Origin: Paguma larvata
Taxonomy: Eukaryota > Chordata > Mammalia > Carnivora > Viverridae
Assembly (NCBI GenBank): GCA_030068075.1
Contig: CM057825.1
Location: forward strand, 126,812,739 to 126,876,738
Length of the DNA stretch: 64,000 bases
Direction of reading: 5' to 3'
Of the stretch, positions 25,600 through 36,898 are shown piece after piece. Position numbers and translations under genes: made by a program. Numbering within the stretch: the first letter of the stretch is position 1; every line of letters begins with the position of its first letter. The notes under the pieces are model-generated. The model worked only from the letters and a program-made list of their open reading frames with translations. It ran no database searches and was not told the DNA's origin.

Positions 25600-25776
25600 C
25601 CGACCTGGAACTAATGCTCTCACAGAGGTCCTCCCGGTGGTTTGGTCCGGCCTGGCCTACCGGACCTGCCCGACCTCCGTCGGCCGCGGCTCAGCTAGGC
25701 TCCCGGCGCCGCCTCCTCCTAGCCCGCGGTAGGCTGCGGCGCTTCTGTGGGTGGGGGAAGGCAGGACTGACGCAGA
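25600..25776 (+). other. LYRM1: Candidate LYRM1 exon 1 (5' UTR)
   Basis: The first coding exon of LYRM1 starts one base after a splice acceptor at 40151-40152, so at least one non-coding exon lies upstream. The CpG-rich plus-strand segment ends in a good donor, GCAGA|GTGAGT (GT at 25777). An earlier GCCCGCG|GTAGGC near 25729 is an alternative. The transcription start and any further 5' UTR exons inside the 14-kb intron cannot be determined here. Confidence 0.4.
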
Positions 25777-27010
25777 GTGAGTGTAGGGGATGGAGACGCT
25801 GACTCCTGGCGCGGGAGACTGGGGGAAGGGGTTGGCTCCCCAGGGGCAGGGATGGGGTGGGGGCGGGGGTGCGACGTTGCTAGGAGACGTGCTTGTGTGA
25901 CCCCAACCTCGCGAGGGCTGCCCGGTGTCGTCGCCACTGGCCTCGGGAACCTGCCTAGGAAAGTGGCCCGAGGGCGAGGAAGGGAAAGCCTGGTTTGGAG
26001 ACGCTGAGATTCCGATTTGGGGCCCATCTCAGACTTTTATGAATCGTTTGGATTCCCGAATATAATTGGGAGATTAGCAGGGGCTTTTCTGGGGGCGAGA
26101 GGCGTCAAGCTGGGGAAGGTTGACCCAAACGAGGCCCCGTACAGGCTATGGAGGCTTTCTAGGATAGTGAGAACCACCTTCTTATTGCCTCGGTCTACAA
26201 ACGCGAGCCAGACCTAGGCATTGCTTTGTGACTTCGAGTCCGGAAGAAAGTTAAAATGTAAATCAATAAGGAAGGAAAATATCTGCAAGTAAGACAATAA
26301 TTCCGGATGAAGTGGTAGAAGATGGGCAGAGGGTCACTCTAAGCTCTTCAGAGAAGGCCGGGTTTCACAGAGATGCGAGAAAAGAGGGTAGCTAGGGAAT
26401 GGACTTTCTAGGTGGAGAAAAGAGCCAACGGAAAGGGTTCTGAGGAAGGAAACAGCGAGAGAGCCAGGTGGCTGGAGCAGAAAAATCAAGGGCCAAAGTG
26501 GTCTGTGATGGAGAATGGCAGGGCCTGATCAAGCACAGCATTTTAGCCCAAGGTGAGGGTTTGGCTGTTATGTTACCTGAGGGTTTTGAGAAAGGGAATG
26601 ACCTGACCCTATTTACATTTTTTAAAAATCTCTTGCCTGCTAGATAGAGAAGGGTAGAAGTTGTCAGACCTGTTAGGACCTTGTTGCAGTAGGCCAAGGG
26701 GTAGTGGCCGTGGAAATGCAGATAATTAAATTCGGAATGCATTTTGGAAATAGAGTTTGCAAGACTTGCTGCCGGATTGGATGTGGAGTGTATGGGAGGA
26801 GGAGGGACCAAGGAGGACTACTAAGGGGAAACAGTTTGGGATGGAATATCCTGAGTTCTCTTTTGGATATACTAAGTTTTGATAAGTCTACTAACCATCC
26901 TGGTGAAGATGTCGAGAAGTTAGATTTACAAGTGAGGGAAAGAGTCCTAGAGAACATACACAGGCGTTTTTAGAGACATTTAGAGATTCCCTGGATAAGA
27001 AGAGAAGCCA

Positions 27011-27254
27011 GGGGCGCCTGGGTGGCTCAGTTGGTTGGGCGCCCGACTTCGGCTCAGGTCATGATCTCACGCTCTGGTCATGATCTCACGCTCTGTGAGT
27101 TCGAGCCCCGCGTTGGGTTCTGTGCTGGCAGCTCAGAGTCTGGAGCCTGCTTCAGATTCTGTGTCTCCCTCTCTCTCTCTGCCCTTCCCCTGCTCATGCT
27201 CTGTCTCTGTGTCTCTCAAAAATAAATAAACGTTAAAAAGTAAAAAAAAAAAAA
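27011..27254 (+). mobile_element. Carnivore SINE with 19-bp internal tandem duplication
   Basis: It is a young-looking CAN-SINE (head 'ggggcgcctgggtggctcag') in which GGTCATGATCTCACGCTCT occurs twice in tandem (27057-27075, 27076-27094). Target duplications are AGAGAAGCCAG before and AGAGAAACCAG after. Confidence 0.95.
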
Positions 27255-28330
27255 AGAGAAACCAGCCAAGGAGACTTGACACAGATAAGGCCTCAGAGAT
27301 AAAAGAAGGTTCTCTTAATATCCTGCAATAGTGAGACTCACTCTCATAATCCGTGGAACTCATTCACTTACCAGCCAGCTTCTATTCATCCTCTAAGCCC
27401 TGGCTCAAATCTCTTCGTTCCCTTCCTCCCCCAGCTGTCAGTGCGTTTGGACTTGTGCACAGGTGATTTGTGTCCATTACAGCAAGCCTGACTTTGGTTG
27501 TTAATTGTTTATATGTCTGACTCCCCCGTGAGCCATTTCTTTGTGTCTTGCTTCAGTTTAGAGCTTTGCCCAAAGCTAGGTAGGAATACTGTATTCATAA
27601 GGTATCAGTCACGGACTTCAGCAGCTCTGACAAAGGGCTCTTGTCCTGCTGCTGCTGCCACTGCCAGCCACAATCTAGATATGGTTAATCTCATAAAATC
27701 TAGAAAGGATATCAGAAGAAGTATCAGAAGGCCTGGGTTTCGAGCTTGGATCTGCTAACTGATCAGCAGTGGCATTCATTGGAGAAGGTCTTTTTCTTTG
27801 AGCTGAAGGGTTGGCCTAAATTAGACATTGCAAATGGGCAATACAGCTTTTGCCTGCGAACATACCGTTCAGCCCCCAAAATGATTTAAATTTAAATTAT
27901 TTAAATTATTTTTAAAATTGCCTTGCCAACATTTAAAAATTAGATAACAAAATCCAGATTTTCAGCTTCATTTGAAAAAAGAGATGATCCGGCAACACTA
28001 GCCTGAAGTTCCTACACGGCAGCAATCACCTGGAGCCAATAAGCTTCTTCCTCCTTTGTGTAGGGCTCAGTGCCAAAGGCCTCCTCTCTTTTCAGCTGTC
28101 GCCTAACCCTTGTGGGGATTTGATTTGTAGTTCTTGGTCTTGAGCTGTGCTGTTCGCCAGTAGCCACTGGCTACATGTAGCTATTTAGTTTTCACATGTA
28201 GGCATTTAAATACAATTTTAAGTGCCAGTTCCTCAGATGCAGTAACCGTATTTCATGTGGCTAGTGGCTAGCTACCCTGCTGGACATCACAGTTCTAGAA
28301 TATTTCCATCATTAAAATACATTGTGTGGG

Positions 28331-28530
28331 GGCACCCGGGTGACTCGGTTGAGTGTCCGTCTCTTGATTTCGGCTCAGGTCATGAGCCCAGGGCTGTGGG
28401 ATCGAGCCCTGCGTCAGGCTTCACGCTGAGCATGGAGACTGCTTAAGATTCGCTCTAGCTCCCTCTGACCCTCTCCCCTGTTCACGCTCTTTCTCTCAAA
28501 ATAAATAAATACTAATAAATGTAAAAAGGA
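28331..28530 (+). mobile_element. Carnivore SINE
   Basis: The head 'ggcacccgggtgactcggtt' is followed by a CT-rich body and an AATAAATAAATACTAATAAA tail. Target duplications are ACATTGTGTGGG (28319-28330) and ACATTCTGTGGG (28533-28544). Confidence 0.94.
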
Positions 28531-30194
28531 AACACATTCTGTGGGTCAGCACTGGACTGCAGGAGTTCGAAGGTATTCTGGGTGGAAATAGTTGCCCACG
28601 CATAAGGATGGACAGTCATTGCTCCTGCTGTCAAGGAATTTTGTCTTGTAAGGAGCTCTGTTGCCTCTGCAGATGAGAGCAGTTGCTCATTTGGTAGTTG
28701 CTTGATAGGTGGAGGGTATTTCGAAACTATTGTGAAGGCAGGGACCACTACTCAACGTGAGGTTATTCATCAATGGTTGGATCAAGGGTCAGAAGCTAGA
28801 AAACTCCAGCTGTATCTGATGTCATAACCAAAGCCCTTTTGTCAGTTTCCTTATCCATTTCCCTAGGAAATTATCACAAAGGAATTTAAATGCCAATTTA
28901 AATTTAAGTGTTTCTTGTTCTCTGGCTTTCCTAGTTCCTACTAAGGGGTGAAATTCTAGTTATGAATGAATGACTGGGGTTGATGTTTAGCATTGACCTA
29001 GTTTTCATCTGTTTCCAGCACACACCCACACCCACACATGTCTATCACCTCATCCTATGTCTGCTAACTGGTTCTTATCCCCTCTGACTGACCCTTACTT
29101 TGTCTCTTAAAATATGCTGATAAGGAAACAAATACTTCCATTTCTTTTGAATTGAAGGGCCAAAACTTGGTTTCCATTTAGAATTTCTGTCTCTGTGGGG
29201 AAAAAGAGCTGTATCTCTCTTGGGTACAGTAGCCTGATTGGAGTTCCCCTTACAAGTGTAATCTTGTGTATGCTCCTATGCTGGTATATTTAGAATGAGC
29301 ATACTTGCCTCATATGATTTTGTTTTGGATAATTTAGAAGCCTTTCAGACACCAGTATTTTTGGTTTTTCCCTGTGTTCTGGAGATTTCCCATATTATAG
29401 GGCCTAACCTAATTTCTATTCCTTCAAGTAAAATGAAAACACGATCTACCTTCCACTCCCTGCCTCCTATCTCTGACAAACCATATTGTCACTTTCTGTG
29501 TAAAAAGATGCTATTTCAGAGAATAGCTGTGGTATGATTAAGTACACCACACAAGCATATCCTGAGATTTGCAAAACAGTGTGTGGCATTACACTTCCCT
29601 TTTTGGATTCTAGTAACCAAAAACTGAATCCAGGACAGGAAACAAGTCCGTGGGGGTTGGGGGGGTGTCTGCCTGTCTCTCTGTTAATTGAGAGGAGGGG
29701 GCATAGAGGCCAGAGATGTGTGGGGCACGGCTTAACTTGAAGGTTATTTAATTTGGGTAAGGATGATACCATTTAGGATATGGGTGTACACGAGGAAATA
29801 GGAAATATAAGAGATGTAGGAGAAAAACAAGCCAAAGGATAAGCAAGGAGTAAGAGATAAAGGAAGAAAAATAGGAAGGGAAGTCTGGCCCTGCCTTCGG
29901 TGTTGGCACCTGCATTATATTTCCAGTAAGAAGTATGTGCTGTGGTCTGAAGATAAGCAGTGCCTCCGACAGCGTTATTTACTCGTACTGAAGAACAATA
30001 GCCCTTTACTGTACAGGGATTATTAATGATCACAGGGAAACAGCTTTAGGAAAATCCATCACTATCACAAAGCAGTAAATTCGCCAACAGGCAACACGCT
30101 TCTTTTCCCTCCTCGGCAGACGAAGCTTAGTATAGATAAAAGAGGCGTCATTGTTCCTTCTTTATTTCCTCCTATTTAGGTAATAGTTGCGTTT

Positions 30195-30370
30195 GTTAAC
30201 TCCCAATGCTATGTGATTTACATGGATTATCTCATGAGTGATCCTTACCACAACTCTTTGAAGAGGGTTCTGTTGTTACCCCATTTCACTTTTTCAGAAA
30301 CTGAGGCTCAGGAAGACTTGACCAATGTAGTGAAGTCGGGATCGAAACCCGTGTTTGGCCATTCCGGAAC
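30195..30370 (-). repeat. MIR SINE, antisense
   Basis: The plus strand carries 'gattatctcatgagtgatcc', 'cagaaactgaggctcagg' and 'gggatcgaaacccgtgtt', an antisense MIR. Confidence 0.7.
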
Positions 30371-32125
30371 CCATTTGTTCACCAGTTGCATTATATCTTC
30401 TGTTCCTTACATGTGTGGGAAAACTTTGAATGCCTAAAACCAAGACAGTCATTCTCTACTCTGCTTTCCTGCGCAAGGAAATATGTTTGCTTTGGCATTA
30501 TGAGAGCATTTTAATTCCCTAGAGGTTTTCCAAATGACAGAAGCTTTAAATAATTTTGGAGGTTGGTTTTGATCCCCAATCATTTGGGTGCAACGGATCT
30601 TATTCCCCAGAGGATTTTTTTTTCCAAGAAAAATGTGTCTGAACTATATTTTTTTCTATATATTTGGTTCTAAGTTTCATGGAAACATAGTAAATCATTT
30701 CGTTCCAGTGAATCAACCCTTACTGGCCTTTAAAGAACTTAAGAGTAAAGGTTACAGTATTATAACTGTAAGAATGAAACTGATAAAGCCTCCTCGATGG
30801 AAATGCTAAGGCCTCCTCCCCAAACCTGACACCCAGAGCACCACTCTTGAAAACATCATTGTGAGGGTTAATTAGGATTTTTAAATGTTCTAGGGTCTTC
30901 ACTTGGGAAACCTGGCCCACATACCACCATGTATGTATCAGAATGAGAATGGACATTACTGGTGACTAGTCTTCATGTGTAAATTTATTCTTCTAACAAA
31001 TCTATTTCAAGCTCCAACTTTGTGCCCAGTCTTAAGAGTGTGATGAATGAGGTGTAGTCCCAACCTCCTTCTTTCTCCCTCCCCAAAACACACAGTGGAG
31101 GAAGAAGGGTAAGCCAGACAGAAAATTACACTAAAATGGGATGAACCTAAGATACAAGTGTGCTGGAGGTGCCTGGAATACACATAGCAGAGACACTGAA
31201 CCTGTTTCAGCATGAGGAAGGCACTCTACGAAAAGTAATGGAAATCCAAGAATGAGAATCAACAGCTAGGCAAAGAAAGAATACTTCAGTTGTGTGAATT
31301 TGGACCTTCATTTGGCAAAAAGAAGGGGTGCCAGATCTAAGGAGATTGGGCAGCTGGACAGGGACGGGCCAGCACGGGTGCACAATGAACACATCAGACA
31401 GTGATTTCACTCGGGGGAGTTTCATAATCACCACCACCCACCCAATCATAAAGTACTTGGGAGAGAAATTTATGTTACATTCATTAGTTATGATGAGAAA
31501 AAGAAAAATTCCACCTGGGGCAGATACTGAAAGAATGGTCTTTCCTTCTACCTGGGGCTTGAAAGTCAGTTAATTCCCATTGCCTTTTCTGTCCCTTGTT
31601 TACACTGCAACACTTTTTCTTAAGTAGAAAAAGCCTCATGAGAGCCCAACACTGGGAATTTTGACATTCCTGAGGCCAGAGTCATACTTCTATAAATTTC
31701 ATCTGGAGAAGGAATTTTCATCTCTGCTCTTAAACTCCTCAGTGTTCATGCTGTGATGGTCTTTCCAAAGGTGGGGGAAAGGGTGAAGTGGATAAATCCT
31801 CTAATACTAGCATATCTTCCCGCAGCCCTCCTGGAGAGCCAAACCTAAACATGCCACGTGTCTACACGTGCTGTATACAGTGGGTTCTTGGAACCTACCC
31901 AGACCTTTCACTATTTCCACTCATCACAGAGGAGAAGAGCGAGTGGGTAGTGTGTTTTGTTTGGTCTTAGGAGATTAATTACTGCCCCATTATTGACTCC
32001 AAAATAAAAATGGGAAAACTCTTGGTCAGGGAAATAATCATCCAGGTTTATTGGCTCTTGATCCCAAGTCTCCTGTCAGGTGGCATCAGGCAAAACTTTT
32101 TTCACCACATGCAAGATACAATTTG

Positions 32126-32363
32126 AAATCCAGCACATTTTGTTTTTTTTAATGTTTTGTTTGTTTTGAGAGAGAGAGAGAGAGCAAGCACAAGCAGGGG
32201 AGGAGCAGAGAGAATCCCAGGCAGGCTCCACCCTGTGGGTCAGGCTGTGGAGCCTAATACTGGGCAGAATCTCACAAACCATGAGATCATGACCTGATAT
32301 GAAATCAAGAGTCAGATGCTTAACCGACTGAGCCTCTCAGGCACCCCAAAATCCAGCACATTT
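32126..32363 (-). mobile_element. Carnivore SINE, antisense, with perfect 16-bp target duplication
   Basis: The reverse-complement SINE body spans 32142-32347. It is flanked by identical AAATCCAGCACATTTT copies at 32126-32141 and 32348-32363. The right duplication is separated by one base from the left duplication of the next SINE. Confidence 0.96.
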
Positions 32364-32364
32364 T

Positions 32365-32609
32365 AAAAGATGTAAATTAGGGGCATCTGAGTGGCTTAGT
32401 CAGTTGAGCATCTAACTTTGGCTCAGGTCATGATCTCGTGTTTGCGGCTTCGAGCCCTGCATTGGGCTCTGTGCTGACAGCTCAGAGCCTGGAGCCTGCT
32501 TTGGAGTCTATGTCTCCCTCTTTCTCTGCCCTTCTTCTGCTCACTCACTGTCTGAAAAAAATAAAATGTTAAAAAAATTTTTAAGAGTAAAATAAAAGAT
32601 GTAAATTAG
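32365..32609 (+). mobile_element. Carnivore SINE with perfect 16-bp target duplication
   Basis: The SINE body is at 32381-32593 with head 'gggcatctgagtggcttagt'. Identical AAAAGATGTAAATTAG copies flank it at 32365-32380 and 32594-32609. Confidence 0.96.
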
Positions 32610-33095
32610 ACCATGATACTCCAGCTTGCTTAAAATCTGCCAATGTCTTCTTTTGCTTTTAGAGTACAAAATAAACTCCTTTCCAGGGCCTACCCTCCCA
32701 ACCTGTGCTGGATCCTGCTCACCTGTGGCCTCACCTTCCCCAGAGGCTCTTGCTGCATTAACATGGACTTGTTTACCACCTCTTAGCCTTTATTGGTTCC
32801 CACCCTCTTCCTGAACCGCTTCTCCCTTAACTCTGACCTTGAACAAGCAGGATCCTTCATGTCATTCAGGACTCAGATGTCACTAACCACCCAAAATAAA
32901 TAACCCTGCCTCTCTTCATTTGAATCATATTACTGTTTCATTCCTAGAAAGCACATACCACCATCAGAAATTGTTTTTCTTGTATGTCATCTACTCAGCC
33001 ACTAGAATATAAGCTTCAGGAGGGCAGGGCCCATGGCTGCTTGTTTATTAAAGTTGTATATCCCTAGAATCTCCTGTGTGTGGTCCCAGTGGGTA
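32605..33095 (+). repeat. L2 LINE 3' fragment
   Basis: The order 'aaatctgccaatgtcttctt', 'cagaggctcttgctgc', 'tataagcttcaggagggcag' and 'gaaaggatggatgct' follows the L2 3' region. The SINE at 32365-32609 lies just upstream or within it. Confidence 0.6.
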
Positions 33096-33297
33096 CTGAA
33101 AGGATGGATGCTTGGGGGAGACCAGTAAGGCCTGCAGAGTGGTAGCACTGTAATGAGCCCTGGTGATCTGCTATGATGTCTGCTCCTTTTGGAGTGATGG
33201 AACAGAGTTGCCATAGCGAACGGAAGAGCAGCCCAGTCCTGCCAGGTGCACAGGGTCTTTTAAGGTGTTGATGTGCAACATAATTAAGGAAGGGCAG

Positions 33298-33525
33298 TTA
33301 CCCTTCCCCCACTCACTTGTGTACACTCTCGGCTCTCAAAATAAGTAAATAAACTTAAAAAAAAAAAAAGACGGGGGTGGGTGGCGCCTGGGTGACTCAG
33401 TCAATTAAGTGTCCATTTCTTAATTTCCACTCAGGTCATGAATTCTGAGTCGGGCTTGGCACTGACTGCTTGGGATTCTCTCTCCCCATCTCTGTCTGCC
33501 CTTCCCCTGCTCATGCTCTTTCTCT

Positions 33526-33556
<31 letters not shown>

Positions 33557-33582
33557 AAATAAACTTAAAAAATAAAAAGTAA
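33298..33582 (+). mobile_element. SINE tail fragment followed by a complete carnivore SINE
   Basis: A 3'-end fragment (33298-33370, CT-rich then AAATAAACTTAAAA) is followed by a second copy at 33377-33582 with head 'ggcgcctgggtgactcagtc' and a (TC)n body at 33530-33556. The sequence AAGGGCAG occurs on both outer sides. Confidence 0.85.
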
Positions 33583-33835
33583 GGGCAGATGGTATTTGGA
33601 AAACCTTATTAAAAGGTTATTCATATCAAAGTGCAAAGAAATGGTCTTCTGCTGTTTGTGAGAAGGGAATAGATTGAGTTCCCTTTGTCACAAACTAGCC
33701 AAGCTCTTTAAGCAGTTAACAGACATTCAACCACATTTACTGAGATTGAGCATCCTATTTAGTGATTAGAAGTTTGGGCTGGACTCCAGACTGTCTGGGT
33801 CTGGGTTTGAATCCTGGGCTCACCTCTTTTTATTT

Positions 33836-34032
33836 ATTTTTTTTAATGTTTATTTATTTTTGAGATAGAGTGAGAGTAGGGGAAGGGGCAGACAGAGAGG
33901 GAGACACAGAATCTAAAGCAGGCTCCAGGCTCTGAGCTGTCAGCACAGAGCCCAACATGGGCTTGAACTCCTGAGTGGTGAGATCATGACCTGAGCTGAA
34001 TTTGGACGCTTAACCGACTGAGCCACCCAGCC

Positions 34033-34037
<5 letters not shown>
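33836..34037 (-). mobile_element. Carnivore SINE, antisense
   Basis: A TTTAATGTTTATTTATTTTTG tail at the left and 'accgactgagccacccagcc' at the right give the minus orientation. A T-run (34038-34063) follows, which is the A-tail of the next antisense copy. Confidence 0.92.
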
Positions 34038-34065
<28 letters not shown>

Positions 34066-34146
34066 GTAAGGTCTACAACCAACATGACGCTTGAATCACA
34101 ACCCTGAGATCAAGAGTCTCTGCTGACTGAGCCGGTGAGGTGCCTC
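34038..34146 (-). mobile_element. Short carnivore tRNA-Lys SINE, antisense
   Basis: The T-run is followed by 'aagtaaggtctacaaccaac', then 'gagatcaagagtctctgctg' and 'actgagccggtgaggtgcc', the short SINE form read backwards. Confidence 0.8.
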
Positions 34147-34637
34147 CAGCCCTACCTCTTAATAGCTGATGTGACTGACCGTGGGCAAGTTACTTAACCT
34201 CTCTTTGCATCAGGTTCCTGCTTTGTAAAGGGGTAATGGTAGTTATCTACCTTATAGAATTGTGATGGTTTGGGGAGTTAACATAGGTACAGCACCTAAT
34301 AAAGTCTCTAGCACTTCATTAGGTACAAACCAAAGTGTAGTATTATTATAACAGTCTGAGCCCTGCAGGAATTCAGAGACTGTGATGAAAAAGACACAAT
34401 GAAATAGCAAAATATCAGTATCTGGCTAAGATAGAAGCAGAGAAAAGGGGCCACAGAAAAACTCGGGAACAAATAGGTATCTACTAGGTGGGGCGTGGTG
34501 ACTCAGTCAGAATAAACACCAAGGCATGACCCTGCAGGGTGCCTTAGAGCTGTAGCTTTGAAACAGTGTTTTTCACACTCTGCATCACAATTTTTACTAT
34601 TATTACCCATATTTTAGGCCAGCTTTAAAAACTTTTC

Positions 34638-34853
34638 TGGGGCGCCTGGGTGGCTCAGTCGGTTAAGCGGCCGACTTCGGCTCAGATCATGATCTTGCAG
34701 TCTGAGTTCGAGCCCCGCGTCGGGCTCTGTGCTGAAAGCTCAGAGCCTGGAGCGTGCTTCGGATTGTGTCTCCCTCTCTCTCTGCCCTTCTCCTGCTAAT
34801 GCTCTGTCTCTATGTCTCAAAATAAATAAACATTAAAAAAAATTAAAACCTTT
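34638..34853 (+). mobile_element. Carnivore SINE
   Basis: The head 'ggggcgcctgggtggctcag' and an AATAAATAAACATTAAAA tail are present. Near-identical TTAAAAACTTTTCT / TTAAAACCTTTTCT duplications flank it. The intact, GC-rich head indicates a young copy. Confidence 0.95.
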
Positions 34854-34862
34854 TCTAATATA

Positions 34863-35062
34863 GGGGCACCCGGGTGGCTCAATTGGTTAAGTGTCCAACT
34901 CTTGATTTCAGCTCAGGTCATGATCTCTCTGCTCATGAGGTCAAGCCCCACATTGAGCTCTGTGGTGACAGCACAGGGCCTGCTTGAAATTCTCTCTCTC
35001 CATCTGTCTTTGCCCCTCCCCTGCTCTGAATGTGCACTCTCTCAAAATAAACATTTAAAAAA
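34863..35062 (+). mobile_element. Carnivore SINE
   Basis: The head is 'ggggcacccgggtggctcaa', and the tail is AAATAAACATTTAAAAAAA. It lies 10 bp after the preceding SINE's target duplication. Confidence 0.93.
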
Positions 35063-35387
35063 ACTTTTATAATACATTCATCACAAGGAAGGTGTATGTT
35101 ATTGCTGTGAAATCAGAATCACGGTATTAAATTATGGGTTCGATAGGCTATTATAATACATTATAAAATATTCGTAGATCAAAAATATAACTTCCCCAAC
35201 CGATCTTTGAGACACCTGCTATAGGGGAAACTTCTCCCAACTGTGACCAGAGACCAAACCACACTAACGGCAACATTTGTCAGCCTTTTCTTACTGGCAC
35301 AGGCTTCACTTGGAAGATGCTTAGTTGTGAATTTTTTCTTGGTATTCTGTATATATGGAGTACAATTTTAAGAAAGGGCCAATTTCA

Positions 35388-35628
35388 AGGCACCTGGGAG
35401 GCTCAGTTGGTTAAGCGTCCAACTCTTGATTTCAGCTGAGGTCATGATCGTGAGATCAGGTTGGTGAGATCCAGCCTGGCATCAGGACCTCTTCTGACAG
35501 CATAGAGCCTGCTTAGGAGTCTCTCCCCGCCTCTCTCTCCCTCTCTGCCCCTCCCCTGCTCACGTGTCTTTCTGTCGCACTTGCTCTCTCTCTCAAAATA
35601 AAGAAATAAATATTAAAAGAAGAAGAAA
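35388..35628 (+). mobile_element. Carnivore SINE
   Basis: The head is 'aaggcacctgggaggctcag', with a long CT-rich body and an A-rich tail. Flanks AAAGGGCCAATTTC / AAAAGGCCAGTTTC look like diverged target duplications. Confidence 0.92.
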
Positions 35629-35829
35629 AAAGGCCAGTTTCTAGTCACGTTTCCTCCCAGGAACACTTCATGTCTCTCACCTTTCCTCATTCTGGGGCTG
35701 TGGGGTTAAGGAAGTAAGAGGCAACAGTTTAACAAAATGTCAATCTCAAAATACAAGTTACAAAACTTTAAAAATTCTCTAAGAACAGATGTCATGGCCA
35801 GTTGAGACTGGTTCAGTTGTGGTTCTCTA

Positions 35830-35930
35830 AGGGCACCTGGCGGTAGAGCCTGCAACTTTTGATCTCAAGGTTGTGAGTTCGAGCCCCCGTGTTGGGTGTA
35901 GAGATTACTTTAAAATCTTTTTTAAAAAAT
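35830..35930 (+). mobile_element. Short carnivore tRNA-Lys SINE
   Basis: Head 'agggcacctggcggtagagc' (part of the tRNA-like region missing) is followed by 'gtgttgggtgtagagattac'. Target duplications are GTGGTTCTCTAA / GTGGTCCTCTAA. Confidence 0.85.
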
Positions 35931-36239
35931 GTGGTCCTCTAAACAATTTGATGGGAAAATCCCAGCAGACCTCATTACATCGGATCAACCCATGAGACTA
36001 GTAAAGAAAAGAGCCATCTCAGCCTTGCATCAGTAGTGAGATATCATTGATAGCTTCAGAAGAATAAATGTTGGTTTCAAGCCATGAAATCCATAGGAAG
36101 GAAAACTCTTAGGGAAAAGGTCCTTTTTCTAAACAGTTTGCTTTCTAGGAACAAAGAAAAGTATAAACCAAAGGGGAAAGAGCTTAAAAATTTTTTTTAT
36201 ATGGTCACTTTTGTTTCTAGAATCCCAAGCTCTCCATAT

Positions 36240-36600
36240 CATGAGATATTTTCATTTATTCAGCAAACATTTATTGAACACCAATTACAGACCTGAGTAG
36301 GTGTCAAGAATTGAGCAGTAAATAAGATGGACGTCATTACTGTCTGCATAAACGTGAGGATCGATTGGGAGAAGACAGACACTAGCAAACCATAATTACT
36401 TGAGTGATCAGTGCCACAAAGAAGAAATTCAAGAATCCATGGGAAGGTTCAAAGAGACCTGATCCAGTGCATGTGGTGATGGGAGGGAGAAGGATTTTCT
36501 GAGATGTCCATGGGAACTGGAGGGAACGGAGAACTGAAGGATAGGTAAAAGAGAGAGGGTCAGTAAAGAGCCTTCTAGAAAGAGGGAACAGCATGTATAC
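36240..36600 (+). repeat. Ancient dispersed repeat, family not assigned
   Basis: It begins with 'tttattcagcaaacatttat' followed by 'tgaacaccaattacagacc', wording found in widely dispersed old mammalian repeats. A similar start occurs at about 41,425. I cannot name the family with confidence. Confidence 0.4.
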
Positions 36601-36842
36601 TCCTACCTACAGTAAGAAAAACATGATTCCCTCGAAGAACTGAAAGAAATTCGGTAAGAACAACAAAAGAAGCTTTTTTCTTTTCTTGCCTTTTCTCTGA
36701 AGACTGGGAAGCGTTGTTAAGCTAGACTTGCTAATAGTGCACAATAGGGAGTACAGCTTGAGACCCGTCTTTCTGGAAATCTTTGGGACTTGGGTTTTCT
36801 GGGTCCCCTGATGATGGAGAGGGAGGCATCACTTAATCCTTT

Positions 36843-36898
36843 CAGGATTAATTTTCAAAACACTTTACATTAATTAAAGTGTTTTGAAAATAGTCCTG
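36843..36898. repeat. Near-perfect inverted repeat (hairpin)
   Basis: ATTTTCAAAACACTTT (36851-36866) and AAAGTGTTTTGAAAAT (36876-36891) are perfect 16-bp complements around a 9-nt loop. With one bulged A at 36850, pairing continues outward for 7 more positions (CAGGATT with AGTCCTG, including one G-T pair). The whole makes a 23-24-bp stem. It could be a miniature transposon, a microRNA-like hairpin or chance. Confidence 0.85.

Larger units (their letters stand above)
24880..26130. promoter_or_regulatory. CpG island, inferred bidirectional promoter of DCUN1D3 and LYRM1
   Basis: CpG density and GC content rise sharply against AT-rich surroundings, densest at 25,100-25,260 and 25,640-25,760. 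Visible sites are ACTTCCGGTA (ETS/GABP-type, 25281-25290), GGGGCGGGG (GC box, 25330-25338), TGCGTCA (CRE/AP-1-like half site, 25356-25362), GGGGGCGGGG (25471-25480) and CGGAAG (25492-25497). No TATA box is evident. TATA-less CpG islands with paired ETS sites are typical of head-to-head housekeeping promoters. LYRM1 runs right from here and DCUN1D3 is expected to run left. Start sites cannot be fixed from sequence alone. Confidence 0.75.
33770..34340 (+). repeat. MIR SINE split by two antisense carnivore SINEs
   Basis: The left part (33770-33830) has 'gggtttgaatcctgggctca'. The right part (34147-34340) continues with 'gggcaagttacttaacctct' and 'acagcacctaataaagtct'. The intervening 33836-34146 is younger SINE sequence, so the MIR was already present when they inserted. 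Confidence 0.7.

Noticed and set aside
34638..34710. tRNA-like segment (A-box/B-box-like sequence) that could be taken for a tRNA gene
   Set aside because: It is the tRNA-Lys-derived head of a carnivore SINE. It repeats many times in the window and lacks a complete cloverleaf.
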